DNA of 64,000 bases from Cladopsammia gracilis. Its lineage: Eukaryota; Cnidaria; Anthozoa; Scleractinia; Dendrophylliidae. The notes below the pieces were generated by a model, which did no database searches, was not told the DNA's origin, and saw nothing but the letters and a program-made list of their open reading frames with translations. Position 1 is the stretch's first letter. Each line of letters begins with the position of its first letter. The stretch spans positions 1,596,001 to 1,660,000 of the forward strand of contig JAJGOT010000039.1 in assembly GCA_022457155.1 (NCBI GenBank), read 5' to 3'. Below are positions 50,701-57,589 of this stretch, in pieces. The translations under genes were made by a program, and so were the position numbers.

Positions 50701-51262
50701 CACGATCGCTCGTGTCCAACTGCAGTTGGACGACAAAGGATTTTACCAGGGGACCTTCCCCACTAATGAATTTTCGCTGTACTTACCCGGTTGGTTGGCT
50801 CGAGTTTTAGGATATCTTGATTGGGAGTCGTGGACGGTCCCGTTTTACTACAAGTCCGATGTGCGTCATCCCACGGTGGAAATCACCAGCACGGACGTTC
50901 AGACCGGGCGCCCGACCGAAGTGGAAATCACTCGCTCGCATACCATGGCTTTACCGGCCGATCATCGCGTATGGAGTTTTGTCTCCCCAAACTCTTTCCA
51001 GAACGTCTATGTGCATTGCAACGTGGCCGAACCCGTCTACGTGGGATCGCAGATGGCCAAGGTGGTCTTAATCCATGGCGTCAATCCTCAGAAGGGGGTC
51101 TTAGAGGACGTGCCCATTCCACACTTGATCTTTTCGCGATTGAGTCATTTCACTTTCCGAGACCTCGAAATCGATATAAGGGACAACGTGGGTCGTCCCA
51201 TCCCATTTCAAGGAGGAAACGTCACAGCTGCTCTGTATTTCCGACAACGTAAATTGCCTTGA
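47759..51262 (+). CDS. Integrase-chromodomain fused to two tandem penton-like domains (1167 residues)
   Basis: Residues 75-240 are a retroviral-type integrase: Asp83 in 'WQADLVEM', Asp148 in 'LQTDRGKEF', and Glu182 in 'AAVVERFNR'. Residues 330-370 are a chromodomain ('VLVNWQGLAPDYQTWIP'). Without any stop the frame passes 'MAKPWGMDDDF' (375-385) into a beta-rich region with 'FRQRLEIPLTLTDHWQVAL' (410-428) that ends 'GVPFYTGLTGVWLYFR' (845-860). A second copy follows: 'FRLRLPEQWTLDATWEVAL' (902-920), ending 'RPIPFQGGNVTAALYFRQ'. Both ends correspond, so the penton-like module is duplicated in tandem. In Polintons the integrase and penton are normally separate genes. The fusion may be cleaved by the element's protease or may reflect loss of a stop codon at residue 374-380. 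Confidence 0.85.
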   Translation: MKKAEQMSPLEDLYLDLDSPYAFSGNFTELTKVARDTLDVSPSQAKTYLQGEPTFTLHRPRQVRFPRSKTVVPPQVDYTWQADLVEMKDAKLIAQNKRTRYLLTVIDVLSKYAWVIALKSKKVKATADAFRYLLENSGGRKPDNLQTDRGKEFYNQHMKQLLDEYKIHHYSTRGEPKAAVVERFNRTLKELMYKYMTARNTPKYLEVLPLLVDKYNTRIHSRTQMAPADVTGDVASVVWKRLFKPTPPLDPYKFRPGDFVRTSKPVKGKKSAFSKSYRGNWSQDVYTVTDRQRSLYDGVNYYKLGTWKGDKVPGRFYEPQLQKVRALPNQWRVSKKLKYKGRGPTRQVLVNWQGLAPDYQTWIPVKELKSPRKKMAKPWGMDDDFLLFLNSGDVGTEPLEPGQTTVRSAFRQRLEIPLTLTDHWQVALLKLLYTNSYGNTVLKSSQDYHVRVGSSDGSVPTRSMALTSHKHFTHAAELLGDLVQKMGWYVIPTLSGGQHHYGQLHMESPGTTDENFPTNPKLDLFRPDLVQEFLQRIGNTYRVKQVALPTRFLQIEYYLGFALLKLMGLKKDYIWLTRSSPSRPRTHYSLHLWAQGQYNLGESLALLMGFLEPDPDRPGQTRIVAHNTVYADTGDGTQADWVVSRLDTHHFGIETEDFLLGGVRIKLNTAVERLHYTFGKRAVFDMGAWVRDPSPLLPYARQSPVTVVTTEPGKWFLQAREGVYVDFKNGLETVMGTPQLKAPSRVKGFGAWLAFPGLETSLAQKNTRLSDVDLTRCNTEVDVVEFSTVGDRQRRLLATLPLSPSSDYGLTVEYDPQHLDFRPLAGPTQNLSELRVHLRNAEGLGVPFYTGLTGVWLYFRKGGTKNTKPLQSAGMSFAGGRRVTLESDDQKNLFPNNAPSRFRLRLPEQWTLDATWEVALVQLLMPHTFHNVQDRQIQFSVNYPSGKQDLFLASGLYVTLTDVVLALHQAIETETPVSDAGTIARVQLQLDDKGFYQGTFPTNEFSLYLPGWLARVLGYLDWESWTVPFYYKSDVRHPTVEITSTDVQTGRPTEVEITRSHTMALPADHRVWSFVSPNSFQNVYVHCNVAEPVYVGSQMAKVVLIHGVNPQKGVLEDVPIPHLIFSRLSHFTFRDLEIDIRDNVGRPIPFQGGNVTAALYFRQRKLP

Positions 51263-51274
51263 AAAAAAGTGCCA

Positions 51275-51997
51275 ATGCGTCGCACGTTTTTGAGATCGCA
51301 ATGGATCGAAGTAGGTGGTGGTGATGGTTACAATCGAGGCCTGCCTCCGTATCAAGAAGGGGGTTTTTGAGGCACGCTGGCAGGTCCTGCAGTGACTTAT
51401 CTGGGTAATTTAGCGGCCAACGCGGGATACGAAACAGCTTGTCGAGCCGCCCGCAAATTTTACAAAAGTCATTGTCGGAAGAAGGCAGAGGAAGAGGAGG
51501 AGGAGGAGGAACCACCCCGCAAGAAAAAGAAAAAGACAAAACGAGAACTGCCCCGCAAGAAAAAAAAGAAAAAGATGCAACGAGGAGGAAGAGGAGACAA
51601 GTACGACGGTGGGACGGCCGATTATCAGGAAGGAGGACTGGTCTTACCTTTCTCCGAAATGACGTACGAGCAATTGTTGAGAGCGCAGAGGGGTTTTGGG
51701 AAGCGGCGACCTCGACAAAGAAGCCCTCGTCGACCTCGCAACATCACGGCCGCGAGTTTGGATGAAAATCTCTATCGGCGTCTGGGAGGGAGACCCATCG
51801 GGGTGTTGCCCATGCCATTCCTGGCTTTCAGGTGGGCATGGGAGACGATCGAGAAAGAGCAAAAGGAAAAAAACGTAGACGAACGGGTCACGGTGATTGT
51901 TTCAACGAGCTCCTATAAAAAGGAGCATCCACAGGAGGTCGACCATTTGACTAGACGGCACCGTCAGCATGTCACAAGTACCAGTTGGCAACAATAG
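51275..51997 (+). pseudogene. Basic minor capsid-like protein with one in-frame TGA
   Basis: ATG 51275 begins 'MRRTFLRSQWIEVGGGDGY' and reaches 'LPPYQEGGF' before a TGA at 51368-51370. The same frame continues 'GTLAGPAVTYLGNLAANAGY', then an acidic run, then Lys/Arg blocks 'PPRKKKKKTKRELPRKKK' and 'RRPRQRSPRRPRN'. A second 'DYQEGGL' lies at about residue 110. Very basic tails suggest a DNA-condensing core or minor capsid protein. The 3' end overlaps the start of the major capsid gene and contains its TATA box, so the end may be under dual constraint. The TGA may be a recent mutation or a recoded stop. Confidence 0.6.
51914..51922 (+). promoter_or_regulatory. TATA box, 55 bp before the major capsid ATG
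   Basis: TATAAAAAG inside the coding end of the preceding gene. Confidence 0.6.
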
Positions 51998-53378
51998 CGG
52001 TGGGATCACTGTGCAGGCTGATCAGGGTCTTTACAATTATCGCCCTCTGCGAGAAATTGATGCCACAGAATACAAATGGCACTTTGAAGATGTGAAATCT
52101 CAGACCACTTCGTCAAACCCTCTCCAGTTTCGTTTGGCCGATCGACCTTACCCCTTCTGCCCCAGCGAGATCGAATTGCATCTTAAAGTGCACTTTAAAC
52201 TGGGCTCCACAAAAGCACCCTTGAATGACTTCTCGACCAACCAAGCTATTGTAGGCCCAGTGAACAATTTTGGGTACAGTTGTATCCGTCAAGTACGTTG
52301 TCGAGTCAATAACAACGAAACAGAGTCCACGGCTGGTGTGAATTTGGCATACCGAGAATATTTCAAGACCTTGTTGGAAGCAGATCCCTGGGATGAAGCC
52401 AGCCGCCTGAAGAGACAAGGATGGTACAAAGACACTGCAGGACAGATGGATCTCTGGGGAGGTAAAGCGACTCATAATCCTGGAGGGGTGGAACGACAAA
52501 AGATCTGTGTCAATGACACGGGCAAGTTTGAATTCAACGTGTGCCCTTTGCCTTGCAATTTTTGCCAGATAGAACAGAACGTCCCACCCAACACCAGAGT
52601 AGAATTTGAGATCGAGTTCAATGACCCCAAGTTCTGTTTGATGTCCATGACCCTGGACAAGAGCACTGCAGCCGGGGCTGTGAACGAGACGGCTAGTTTT
52701 GAAGTCTTGGCCCAAGAGTGTTTTCTCCGTGTGTTTTATCGCGTTCCCAATGATATCATCATGAAGTACATGGAAGAACAAGTGGAAAAGACCACGGTGG
52801 CCCATCCCCTCTCCTTCCCCTTCAGACGCATGCGATGCGAGAACAGGTACATTCCATCAGGAGTCAGCCAAGTGGAGTTCAACGATGTGTTTCAGGGGCG
52901 TTCCCCGCGCTTGTTTTGGTTGGTGGTGTTGGAAGATACGCGTTATCAGGGAGAATTCAATAAAAATCCCTTTGACTTCAAAGCCCAATTTTCAGGATTC
53001 AACATCACCAGTGCCGAGTGCACAGCCAACGGAGTCCCAGTGAACAAAGCCAAAGTCGATCTCACCAACAAATACGAAATCTATGATTTATTGCTGAATG
53101 CCTCGGGCAAAAAGAGACGCGATGCTTACCTGTTGGATCCCGACACCTTTGAAAAGGGTTTCTACTTTGTACCCTTTGATTTGACAGCTGTCCAAGATGG
53201 AGGTGATTCTGTCACCCCGCAGTTGCAAATGCTAATCAACGTCAGGCTGGGGTTTTCTACCACGACAGGTGCAGCGTTGCAAGCTTTGTTCTTGTACAAC
53301 ACAGATGAGAGTCTGTTGCAGATTGACAACAGAGGAACCACTCAAGGCCCAGTGCTCTTGTCCGATGCCTTGGTGTGA
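51969..53378 (+). CDS. Major capsid protein, double jelly-roll (hexon type), intact
   Basis: 469 residues from ATG 51969, opening 'MSQVPVGNNSGGITV'. It is beta-rich with few helices and carries 'RYIPSGVSQVEFNDVFQGR', a segment I recognise in animal 'F54H12.2-like' Polinton capsid proteins. It forms trimers that tile an icosahedral shell. Its size is near the usual 430-500. It has its own TATA box and two closely spaced AATAAA signals after the stop, as expected for a strongly expressed late gene. No frame break is seen. Confidence 0.88.
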   Translation: MSQVPVGNNSGGITVQADQGLYNYRPLREIDATEYKWHFEDVKSQTTSSNPLQFRLADRPYPFCPSEIELHLKVHFKLGSTKAPLNDFSTNQAIVGPVNNFGYSCIRQVRCRVNNNETESTAGVNLAYREYFKTLLEADPWDEASRLKRQGWYKDTAGQMDLWGGKATHNPGGVERQKICVNDTGKFEFNVCPLPCNFCQIEQNVPPNTRVEFEIEFNDPKFCLMSMTLDKSTAAGAVNETASFEVLAQECFLRVFYRVPNDIIMKYMEEQVEKTTVAHPLSFPFRRMRCENRYIPSGVSQVEFNDVFQGRSPRLFWLVVLEDTRYQGEFNKNPFDFKAQFSGFNITSAECTANGVPVNKAKVDLTNKYEIYDLLLNASGKKRRDAYLLDPDTFEKGFYFVPFDLTAVQDGGDSVTPQLQMLINVRLGFSTTTGAALQALFLYNTDESLLQIDNRGTTQGPVLLSDALV

Positions 53379-53626
53379 AAAGAGCTGAAAAAACATTGTC
53401 TTTTTGTAACAACAACAAAACAAAGAGAGAGAAAACGAGGTCAATAAAAATGTCACTTTCCTGTTTCATGAACGTTAGATGCCTTGCTTTGAAAAGAGCT
53501 TTTTTGTAACAAGAGTTTAATAAAAATGTTTTATCTTTTGTGGTGATGTTTGTGTGTGTCGCTCTCCTGTCCCGTGGGCCCCTCCCTATAAAAAAGGGCA
53601 CAAGTCCTCCTTGGTCAGTTTTGAAA
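53379..53626 (+). terminator. Capsid gene 3' flank, duplicated poly(A) signals, next TATA box
   Basis: AATAAA occurs at 53443-53448 and 53519-53524, each preceded by a GAAAAGAGCT...TTTTTGTAACAA block, so the 3' end appears duplicated. TATAAAAAAG at 53587 then marks the next promoter. Confidence 0.7.
53587..53596 (+). promoter_or_regulatory. TATA box, 40 bp before ATG 53627
   Basis: TATAAAAAAG following a CCCTCC stretch. Confidence 0.6.
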
Positions 53627-53863
53627 ATGCCTTGCAGAAAAAAAAGAAGAAGAGTATCTCGCAAAAAGAGGTTCCACAGAGGGGGTGCTAGGTTCGTGAG
53701 ACGACCCACCCTGCAGGATAAAATAGCCGAGGGAGCCAGCATGTTTTTATCAGGACCCGCCCCTTCGTTCGCTACGGCAGGCTTGTTCTTGGGCAAGCAA
53801 GCATTCAAAGGCATAAAAGACAACGTGGAGCATTTTTTAAAAGCCAAAAAGCGGCGGAGATAA
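53627..53863 (+). CDS. Small basic virion-core-like protein, 78 residues
   Basis: 'MPCRKKRRRVSRKKRF' opens it, a strongly basic tail. Then comes 'MFLSGPAPSFATAGLFLGKQ', a Gly/Ala/Phe-rich amphipathic stretch, and a basic end 'FLKAKKRRR'. It is probably a DNA-condensing or minor capsid protein comparable in style to adenovirus core peptides. The internal ATG at 53627, not the upstream frame opening, fits the TATA box spacing. Confidence 0.6.
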   Translation: MPCRKKRRRVSRKKRFHRGGARFVRRPTLQDKIAEGASMFLSGPAPSFATAGLFLGKQAFKGIKDNVEHFLKAKKRRR

Positions 53864-53892
53864 AAAAATCCACCTTGCCAAAGAAAAAAAAG

Positions 53893-54204
53893 ATGGCCAG
53901 GCCATCCCGTACCAGACGAGACAGCGCACGAAGACGAAGAAATCGTCGGATGACAAGGCGGGGAGGTATTCAACAAGGAGGTTTCGTCCCCATCGTGGTG
54001 GATTTTAAGAAAGGGGTCCAAGTCACACGGGATGCCTTTGAGGCCATGCAACAACCCATCGACATGGACAAGGCCAAACGAAACGTCGCTAGGTACAAAG
54101 CCGAGTATGCGTCTTATAAAAGACGCGGTGGAAACAAAGGGTACACGCGTTGGGCCCGCGACAAAGGTTACGCCAAGAAAAGTGACGCCTGTTGCCTGCA
54201 ATAA
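53893..54204 (+). CDS. Small basic protein, 103 residues
   Basis: From ATG 53893: 'MARPSRTRRDSARRRRNRRM', then 'GGIQQGGFVPIVVDFKKGV', and a Lys/Tyr-rich end 'KGYTRWARDKGYAKKS'. The Gly-Gly boundary after the basic part ('RRGGIQQGG') looks like a possible adenain cleavage site, since that protease family prefers sites near GG or GX. The protease gene starts two bases after this stop codon. Function is not recognised beyond nucleic-acid binding by charge. Confidence 0.55.
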   Translation: MARPSRTRRDSARRRRNRRMTRRGGIQQGGFVPIVVDFKKGVQVTRDAFEAMQQPIDMDKAKRNVARYKAEYASYKRRGGNKGYTRWARDKGYAKKSDACCLQ

Positions 54205-54206
54205 AA

Positions 54207-54758
54207 ATGCATGACACGTTGCAATTGCGAAAAGCGTGTCGAGGCGATGACGATATTTCAAAATACTTTTGGGACGTGTTTGCGGCGGATGAAGGAGCCT
54301 GTCAACCCGTCGAGTACCCCAAGTGCGCCATATGGAACACGGATCCCATACGTTTACCCGGCCAACATTGGATAGCGGTGTTTTGGGTGAGTCGAGACCA
54401 CGGAGAATTCTTCGATAGTTACGCGCGAGCGCCATTTTTTTACAACGCAGCATGGCGTTGTTTCGACCTTTTCCGTCACATTCCGCAAGAACTACAAGGA
54501 ACCAACACCGATGTGTGTGGAGATTATTGTTTGTACTACTTATTTCATCGTTGCCGCGGCAAGCCCATGACCCAAATTGTTCGACCCTTCTCACACACGG
54601 ACCGTGTCTACAACGATACGGCAGTGGTGGAACAAGTACGGGACGAATTCCCGAGTTTACAACACCAACACCTGGCAGGGGGACTATATGACGAGGATGG
54701 ACGCCCCAACCAGATGTGTCGGATCAAACGGTTAAATCTTTGCAAGAGAAAGGCATAA
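54207..54758 (+). CDS. Adenain-like cysteine protease, intact
   Basis: 183 residues. The catalytic triad is complete: His54 in 'PGQHWIAVFW', Asp70 in 'GEFFDSYAR' and Cys104 in 'TDVCGDYCLYYL'. This Ulp1/adenain fold processes capsid precursors during maturation. ATG 54207 lies two bases after the previous stop. A TATA-like TATAAAAG at 54115 is 92 bp upstream. The same gene in Polinton 1 is broken, so this is the only usable protease copy in the window. Confidence 0.9.
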   Translation: MHDTLQLRKACRGDDDISKYFWDVFAADEGACQPVEYPKCAIWNTDPIRLPGQHWIAVFWVSRDHGEFFDSYARAPFFYNAAWRCFDLFRHIPQELQGTNTDVCGDYCLYYLFHRCRGKPMTQIVRPFSHTDRVYNDTAVVEQVRDEFPSLQHQHLAGGLYDEDGRPNQMCRIKRLNLCKRKA

Positions 54759-54762
54759 AAAG
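54754..54762 (+). promoter_or_regulatory. TATA-like box CATAAAAAG, 43 bp before the ATPase ATG
   Basis: Overlaps the stop codon of the protease gene. Weaker match than the other boxes. Confidence 0.4.
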
Positions 54763-54796
54763 AAGAACGGTGTTTTTTAGGTGACAGGTTAAAAAA

Positions 54797-55501
54797 ATGG
54801 AAATGGAAGATGCTCCCTCTTATTATGATCCACGTTTCAGGGTCCCGGGTAACATGCAGATCGTGGGTCCTTCCTTGAGCGGCAAGACAACCTTCTTGTA
54901 TAATTTGGTCAAAGATGCTCCATGCTATTTTCGAGAAGACGACGGATCCTCTTGTTATTTTCAAAAAATCGTGTATTGTTATGGATCAGCCTGGCAACCG
55001 ATTTTTAACCAATTCCAAGAGAGGGGCGTGCAATTTCACGAGGGATTACCAGACAATGTGGAAGCACTCTTTCCGCCCGAAACACGCCCCGGTTTGATCA
55101 TCATGGACGATCTCATGCATGAAAGCAGCAAGTCACCTCAAGTGACCCAACTGTTGACCAAACGAACGCATCACTTGGGTCTTTTTGCGATTTTCCTGTC
55201 GCAGAACCTCTTCCATTCAGGCAAGGAACAAGCTGGTCAAAATCGCAATTATCATTACACCGTTCTCTTCAAGAATCCCGCGGACACTCGTTACATCAAA
55301 ATGCTGGGCAATCGTTGGTTGGGCGATTCAGAGGCATTTTGGCCCGTGTATAAAAGGGCCACAGAGAGACCTTTTGGCTATCTATTGACCGACCATCATC
55401 CTCCAACCGATGACGCCATTCGTTTTCGTACCCATCTCTTGATAGACGATCCCGAACCTCTCACCGTGTTGCAACCCGCTCAAAAGAAGAGAAAAACGTG
55501 A
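54797..55501 (+). CDS. Packaging ATPase (FtsK-HerA/A32-type), intact
   Basis: 234 residues. Walker A is 'GPSLSGKT' (24-31), Walker B 'LIIMDDLMHES' (100-110), and 'FAIFLSQNLF' is the strand after it, as in the A32 group. It would drive genome entry into capsids. Compared with the Polinton 1 enzyme it has the same layout but clearly different sequence, so the two Polintons come from separate lineages. The end is basic ('QPAQKKRKT'). Confidence 0.93.
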   Translation: MEMEDAPSYYDPRFRVPGNMQIVGPSLSGKTTFLYNLVKDAPCYFREDDGSSCYFQKIVYCYGSAWQPIFNQFQERGVQFHEGLPDNVEALFPPETRPGLIIMDDLMHESSKSPQVTQLLTKRTHHLGLFAIFLSQNLFHSGKEQAGQNRNYHYTVLFKNPADTRYIKMLGNRWLGDSEAFWPVYKRATERPFGYLLTDHHPPTDDAIRFRTHLLIDDPEPLTVLQPAQKKRKT

Positions 55502-55505
55502 GAAA

Positions 55506-55919
55506 ATGTCTTTCCGCCGTCGCGATTGGAGAAGACAGCGAGGACGAGGCATGTTGGAGGATTTTAGCAAATCTCGTGCCACCCGCACCAATCAAATCAG
55601 AGCGCGATGGAATAAGGAGAGAGCCGACATGCATCGACGCTTGCAAAACGAAAGTGGTAAATTGCGAGAAGGTGCCCGTCGCCTCCAGTGGATGTTGGAA
55701 AACCCCAATCCCAGTCTGGGTGAAAGGATCGTGGAGAAGGGACGTCAAACCCAATTCAAAGCCAAGACTGCTTTCAAACCAGGCATCAAACGCCCCAAAC
55801 TCAAAGCAGGAACGAAACGAGCCCTGATGGCTGGGGCGATGGGAGGTGTCTTGGGCCCCGTAGTGGGAACTTTGGTCGCCAAAGCTATAAAAAAGACGAA
55901 GAAGAAGAAGAAATCATGA
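55506..55919 (+). CDS. Small basic protein with Gly-rich hydrophobic stretch and poly-Lys tail (a)
   Basis: 137 residues, opening 'MSFRRRDWRRQRGRGM'. Arg-rich helices fill the middle. The end is 'MAGAMGGVLGPVVGTLVAKA' followed directly by 'IKKTKKKKKS'. A glycine-zipper-like membrane stretch followed by a lysine run recurs in the next gene and in 56969-57589. Its stop overlaps the next ATG (ATGA at 55916). Possible roles are membrane disruption at entry or anchoring; neither is proven. Confidence 0.6.
   Translation: MSFRRRDWRRQRGRGMLEDFSKSRATRTNQIRARWNKERADMHRRLQNESGKLREGARRLQWMLENPNPSLGERIVEKGRQTQFKAKTAFKPGIKRPKLKAGTKRALMAGAMGGVLGPVVGTLVAKAIKKTKKKKKS
55886..55894 (+). promoter_or_regulatory. 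TATA box, 30 bp before ATG 55916
   Basis: TATAAAAAA inside the end of the preceding gene. Confidence 0.5.
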
Positions 55920-56512
55920 AAAAAAAAACAGTCATGCAGTCCCTCATTGTCGTACCCACCTACAGAACATGGCCCACCACACCACGCATCGCTCGAGCGC
56001 CTTGGTCGCAAGGGGTTCCTTTTACCCGTTACGTGGTTGGGAAAGGGATACAATTGCAAGATGCCAGCGATCTCACCACGGGTCGGGCGGCCTGGCAAGC
56101 ACAGATCCGTCGCAGTCAAAGAGGTCGCGGGATCAATGGCAGCCAGAGATCAAGAGCCATGGCCAAAGCCTATGCCAACCGACCCGTTCAGAAGGTCGAT
56201 GGTTGGGTCAACAGAAAGATGTGGCGCTTGCGAGATAAGATGACTCCCGAAACCTTAACTGGAAAATTAACAGCAGGAGCTGCATTAGGAGGAGCTGCGG
56301 CGGCCGTGCCAGCAGCGTTTTTGGGTGCCTTAACAGCCAAAGCCTTCACCCAGAAGAAGAAAAAGAAGAAACAAGAAGGAGGGTTTTTAACGCTGCTAAG
56401 CAGTGCTGCCAAAGTGGGATACAAGATCGGAAAGAGAAAAGATTACAAGCGCATGGGAGCCAAAGGAGCCACGGGGCATTATAAAGCGCATCGCAAACCC
56501 TGGGAAGTTTAA
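55916..56512 (+). CDS. Small basic protein with Ala/Gly-rich hydrophobic stretch and poly-Lys run (b)
   Basis: 198 residues. 'RGRGINGSQRSRAMAKAY' lies in the middle, then 'TAGAALGGAAAAVPAAFLGA' and 'LTAKAFTQKKKKKKQ', then 'EGGFLTLLSSAAKVGYKIGK'. It shares the hydrophobic-then-lysine signature of the preceding gene but has an added C-terminal domain. 'EGGFL' may be a protease site. It starts in the ATGA overlap with its neighbour, so it is probably translated from the same or an overlapping transcript. Confidence 0.6.
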   Translation: MKKKTVMQSLIVVPTYRTWPTTPRIARAPWSQGVPFTRYVVGKGIQLQDASDLTTGRAAWQAQIRRSQRGRGINGSQRSRAMAKAYANRPVQKVDGWVNRKMWRLRDKMTPETLTGKLTAGAALGGAAAAVPAAFLGALTAKAFTQKKKKKKQEGGFLTLLSSAAKVGYKIGKRKDYKRMGAKGATGHYKAHRKPWEV

Positions 56513-56518
56513 GGAAGG

Positions 56519-56526
56519 TATAAAGA
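56519..56526 (+). promoter_or_regulatory. TATA box, 40 bp before ATG 56559
   Basis: TATAAAGA in the short gap after the previous stop. Confidence 0.55.
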
Positions 56527-56558
56527 GAGAGTAGTCATCATCCGCGAGTACATTCACC

Positions 56559-56915
56559 ATGCCAACCGTTCGCAGAAAGAAAACAAGACAGCGTGGGAAA
56601 GGATTGGGTGCTGACATGGCCGTGGCCACGGCAGCTCCCATTGTGGCCAATCTCTTGAGTCAAGGGATTGAACAGGTCATTGAGAAGGGGCCAGAGGTGT
56701 TCGAGAAGGTGACCAAGCGCGGAAAACGCGGGATAAAGTGGCTCTGGAAACGCTTCAACCGTTTGAGAAAAAAGAAACCTCAGAAGGGTGGTAGGAAAAG
56801 AACATCCTTGCCCCGTTGGGCTCAAGAACCTGGTCTGTCCAAGCTCGTAGGTCTACCCAATCATTTACCATCACACGTGCATTTTCAACTTCAAAATTCC
56901 ACGACCTCGGTGTAG
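56559..56915 (+). CDS. Small basic protein, 118 residues
   Basis: 'MPTVRRKKTRQRGKGLG' is followed by the hydrophobic 'ADMAVATAAPIVANLLSQG', an amphipathic helix 'IEQVIEKGPEVFEKVTK', and a basic block 'WKRFNRLRKKKPQKGG'. The hydrophobic part comes before the basic block as in its neighbours, but the lysine run is weaker. 'KGLGADM' is a plausible protease site. Possible minor capsid or membrane-active peptide. Confidence 0.55.
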   Translation: MPTVRRKKTRQRGKGLGADMAVATAAPIVANLLSQGIEQVIEKGPEVFEKVTKRGKRGIKWLWKRFNRLRKKKPQKGGRKRTSLPRWAQEPGLSKLVGLPNHLPSHVHFQLQNSTTSV

Positions 56916-56927
56916 GCAGGCGAAGAA

Positions 56928-56933
56928 TATAAG
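56928..56933 (+). promoter_or_regulatory. TATA-like box, 41 bp before ATG 56969
   Basis: TATAAG in AATATAAGTAAGG. Confidence 0.4.
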
Positions 56934-56968
56934 TAAGGAGGAAACTGCAGGACACACAGTTTTTTGTG

Positions 56969-57589
56969 ATGGCCCCACCTAGAGGCGCTTGGCGTGCTAT
57001 TCCTGTCAATCCGGATTTTAAGGCCACTTCTGCTGCGGCTCGACGACTGAACTCGGGATTTGATGCCCCTAGAAAGAACGCCACCACCAATCGTTTTGGG
57101 AGACCCAACCGAGCCGTGAAAGCCAGTATTGCCTTGAAAAAAGGAATCAAGACAGCCAATGCGGCGACAGCGGGAGCGATTTTAGCGGCCACTTTGGGCG
57201 GTGTGCTTGCAAGTCAACTCTCAAAAAAGAAAAAAAAGAAGAAAAAGCAAGAACAACAAGGTGCCGGCAAAGGATCGAGGGGATGGCGCATGCAAGAACA
57301 AGCCGACTGGTTATCAAGGTTGACGGATCGCCGGACGTTTTCTGAGGACATAAAAAGAGCCAGCAACGAACAGTTGCGAGCTCTGACCGATCTGATACGT
57401 AATCTCTACGACAACGTGATCCAAGTACCCGCGTACGTCAGAACCCCTCTCCTGGGTAACAGGAAAGCCATTCGACGCATCAGTGCACTGACGACGCCTT
57501 TGCACGAAAGAAGGAGGCTCTTAAGAAGAGTAGGAGGAAAAAAACTTGTTCCCTTTTTGCAAGCCGGACTAGACGCCTTGTCGTCATGA
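56969..57589 (+). CDS. Basic protein with Ala/Gly-rich stretch, poly-Lys run and conserved C-terminal motif (c)
   Basis: 206 residues from ATG 56969. 'MAPPRGAWRAIPVNPDF' opens it. 'TAGAILAATLGGVLASQL' runs into 'SKKKKKKKKQEQQGAGKG'. The C-terminal part has 'ISALTTPLHERRRLLRRVGG' and 'FLQAGLDALSS', a pattern I associate with adintovirus/Polinton pre-core proteins. It is the third member of the hydrophobic/lysine set. Its stop overlaps the next ATG (ATGA). Confidence 0.6.
   Translation: MAPPRGAWRAIPVNPDFKATSAAARRLNSGFDAPRKNATTNRFGRPNRAVKASIALKKGIKTANAATAGAILAATLGGVLASQLSKKKKKKKKQEQQGAGKGSRGWRMQEQADWLSRLTDRRTFSEDIKRASNEQLRALTDLIRNLYDNVIQVPAYVRTPLLGNRKAIRRISALTTPLHERRRLLRRVGGKKLVPFLQAGLDALSS

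Noticed and set aside
53257..54594. A 445-codon open frame on the minus strand
   Set aside because: It lies antisense across the major capsid end, two small basic genes and the protease, has no recognisable domain, and is explained by the codon bias of the plus-strand genes.
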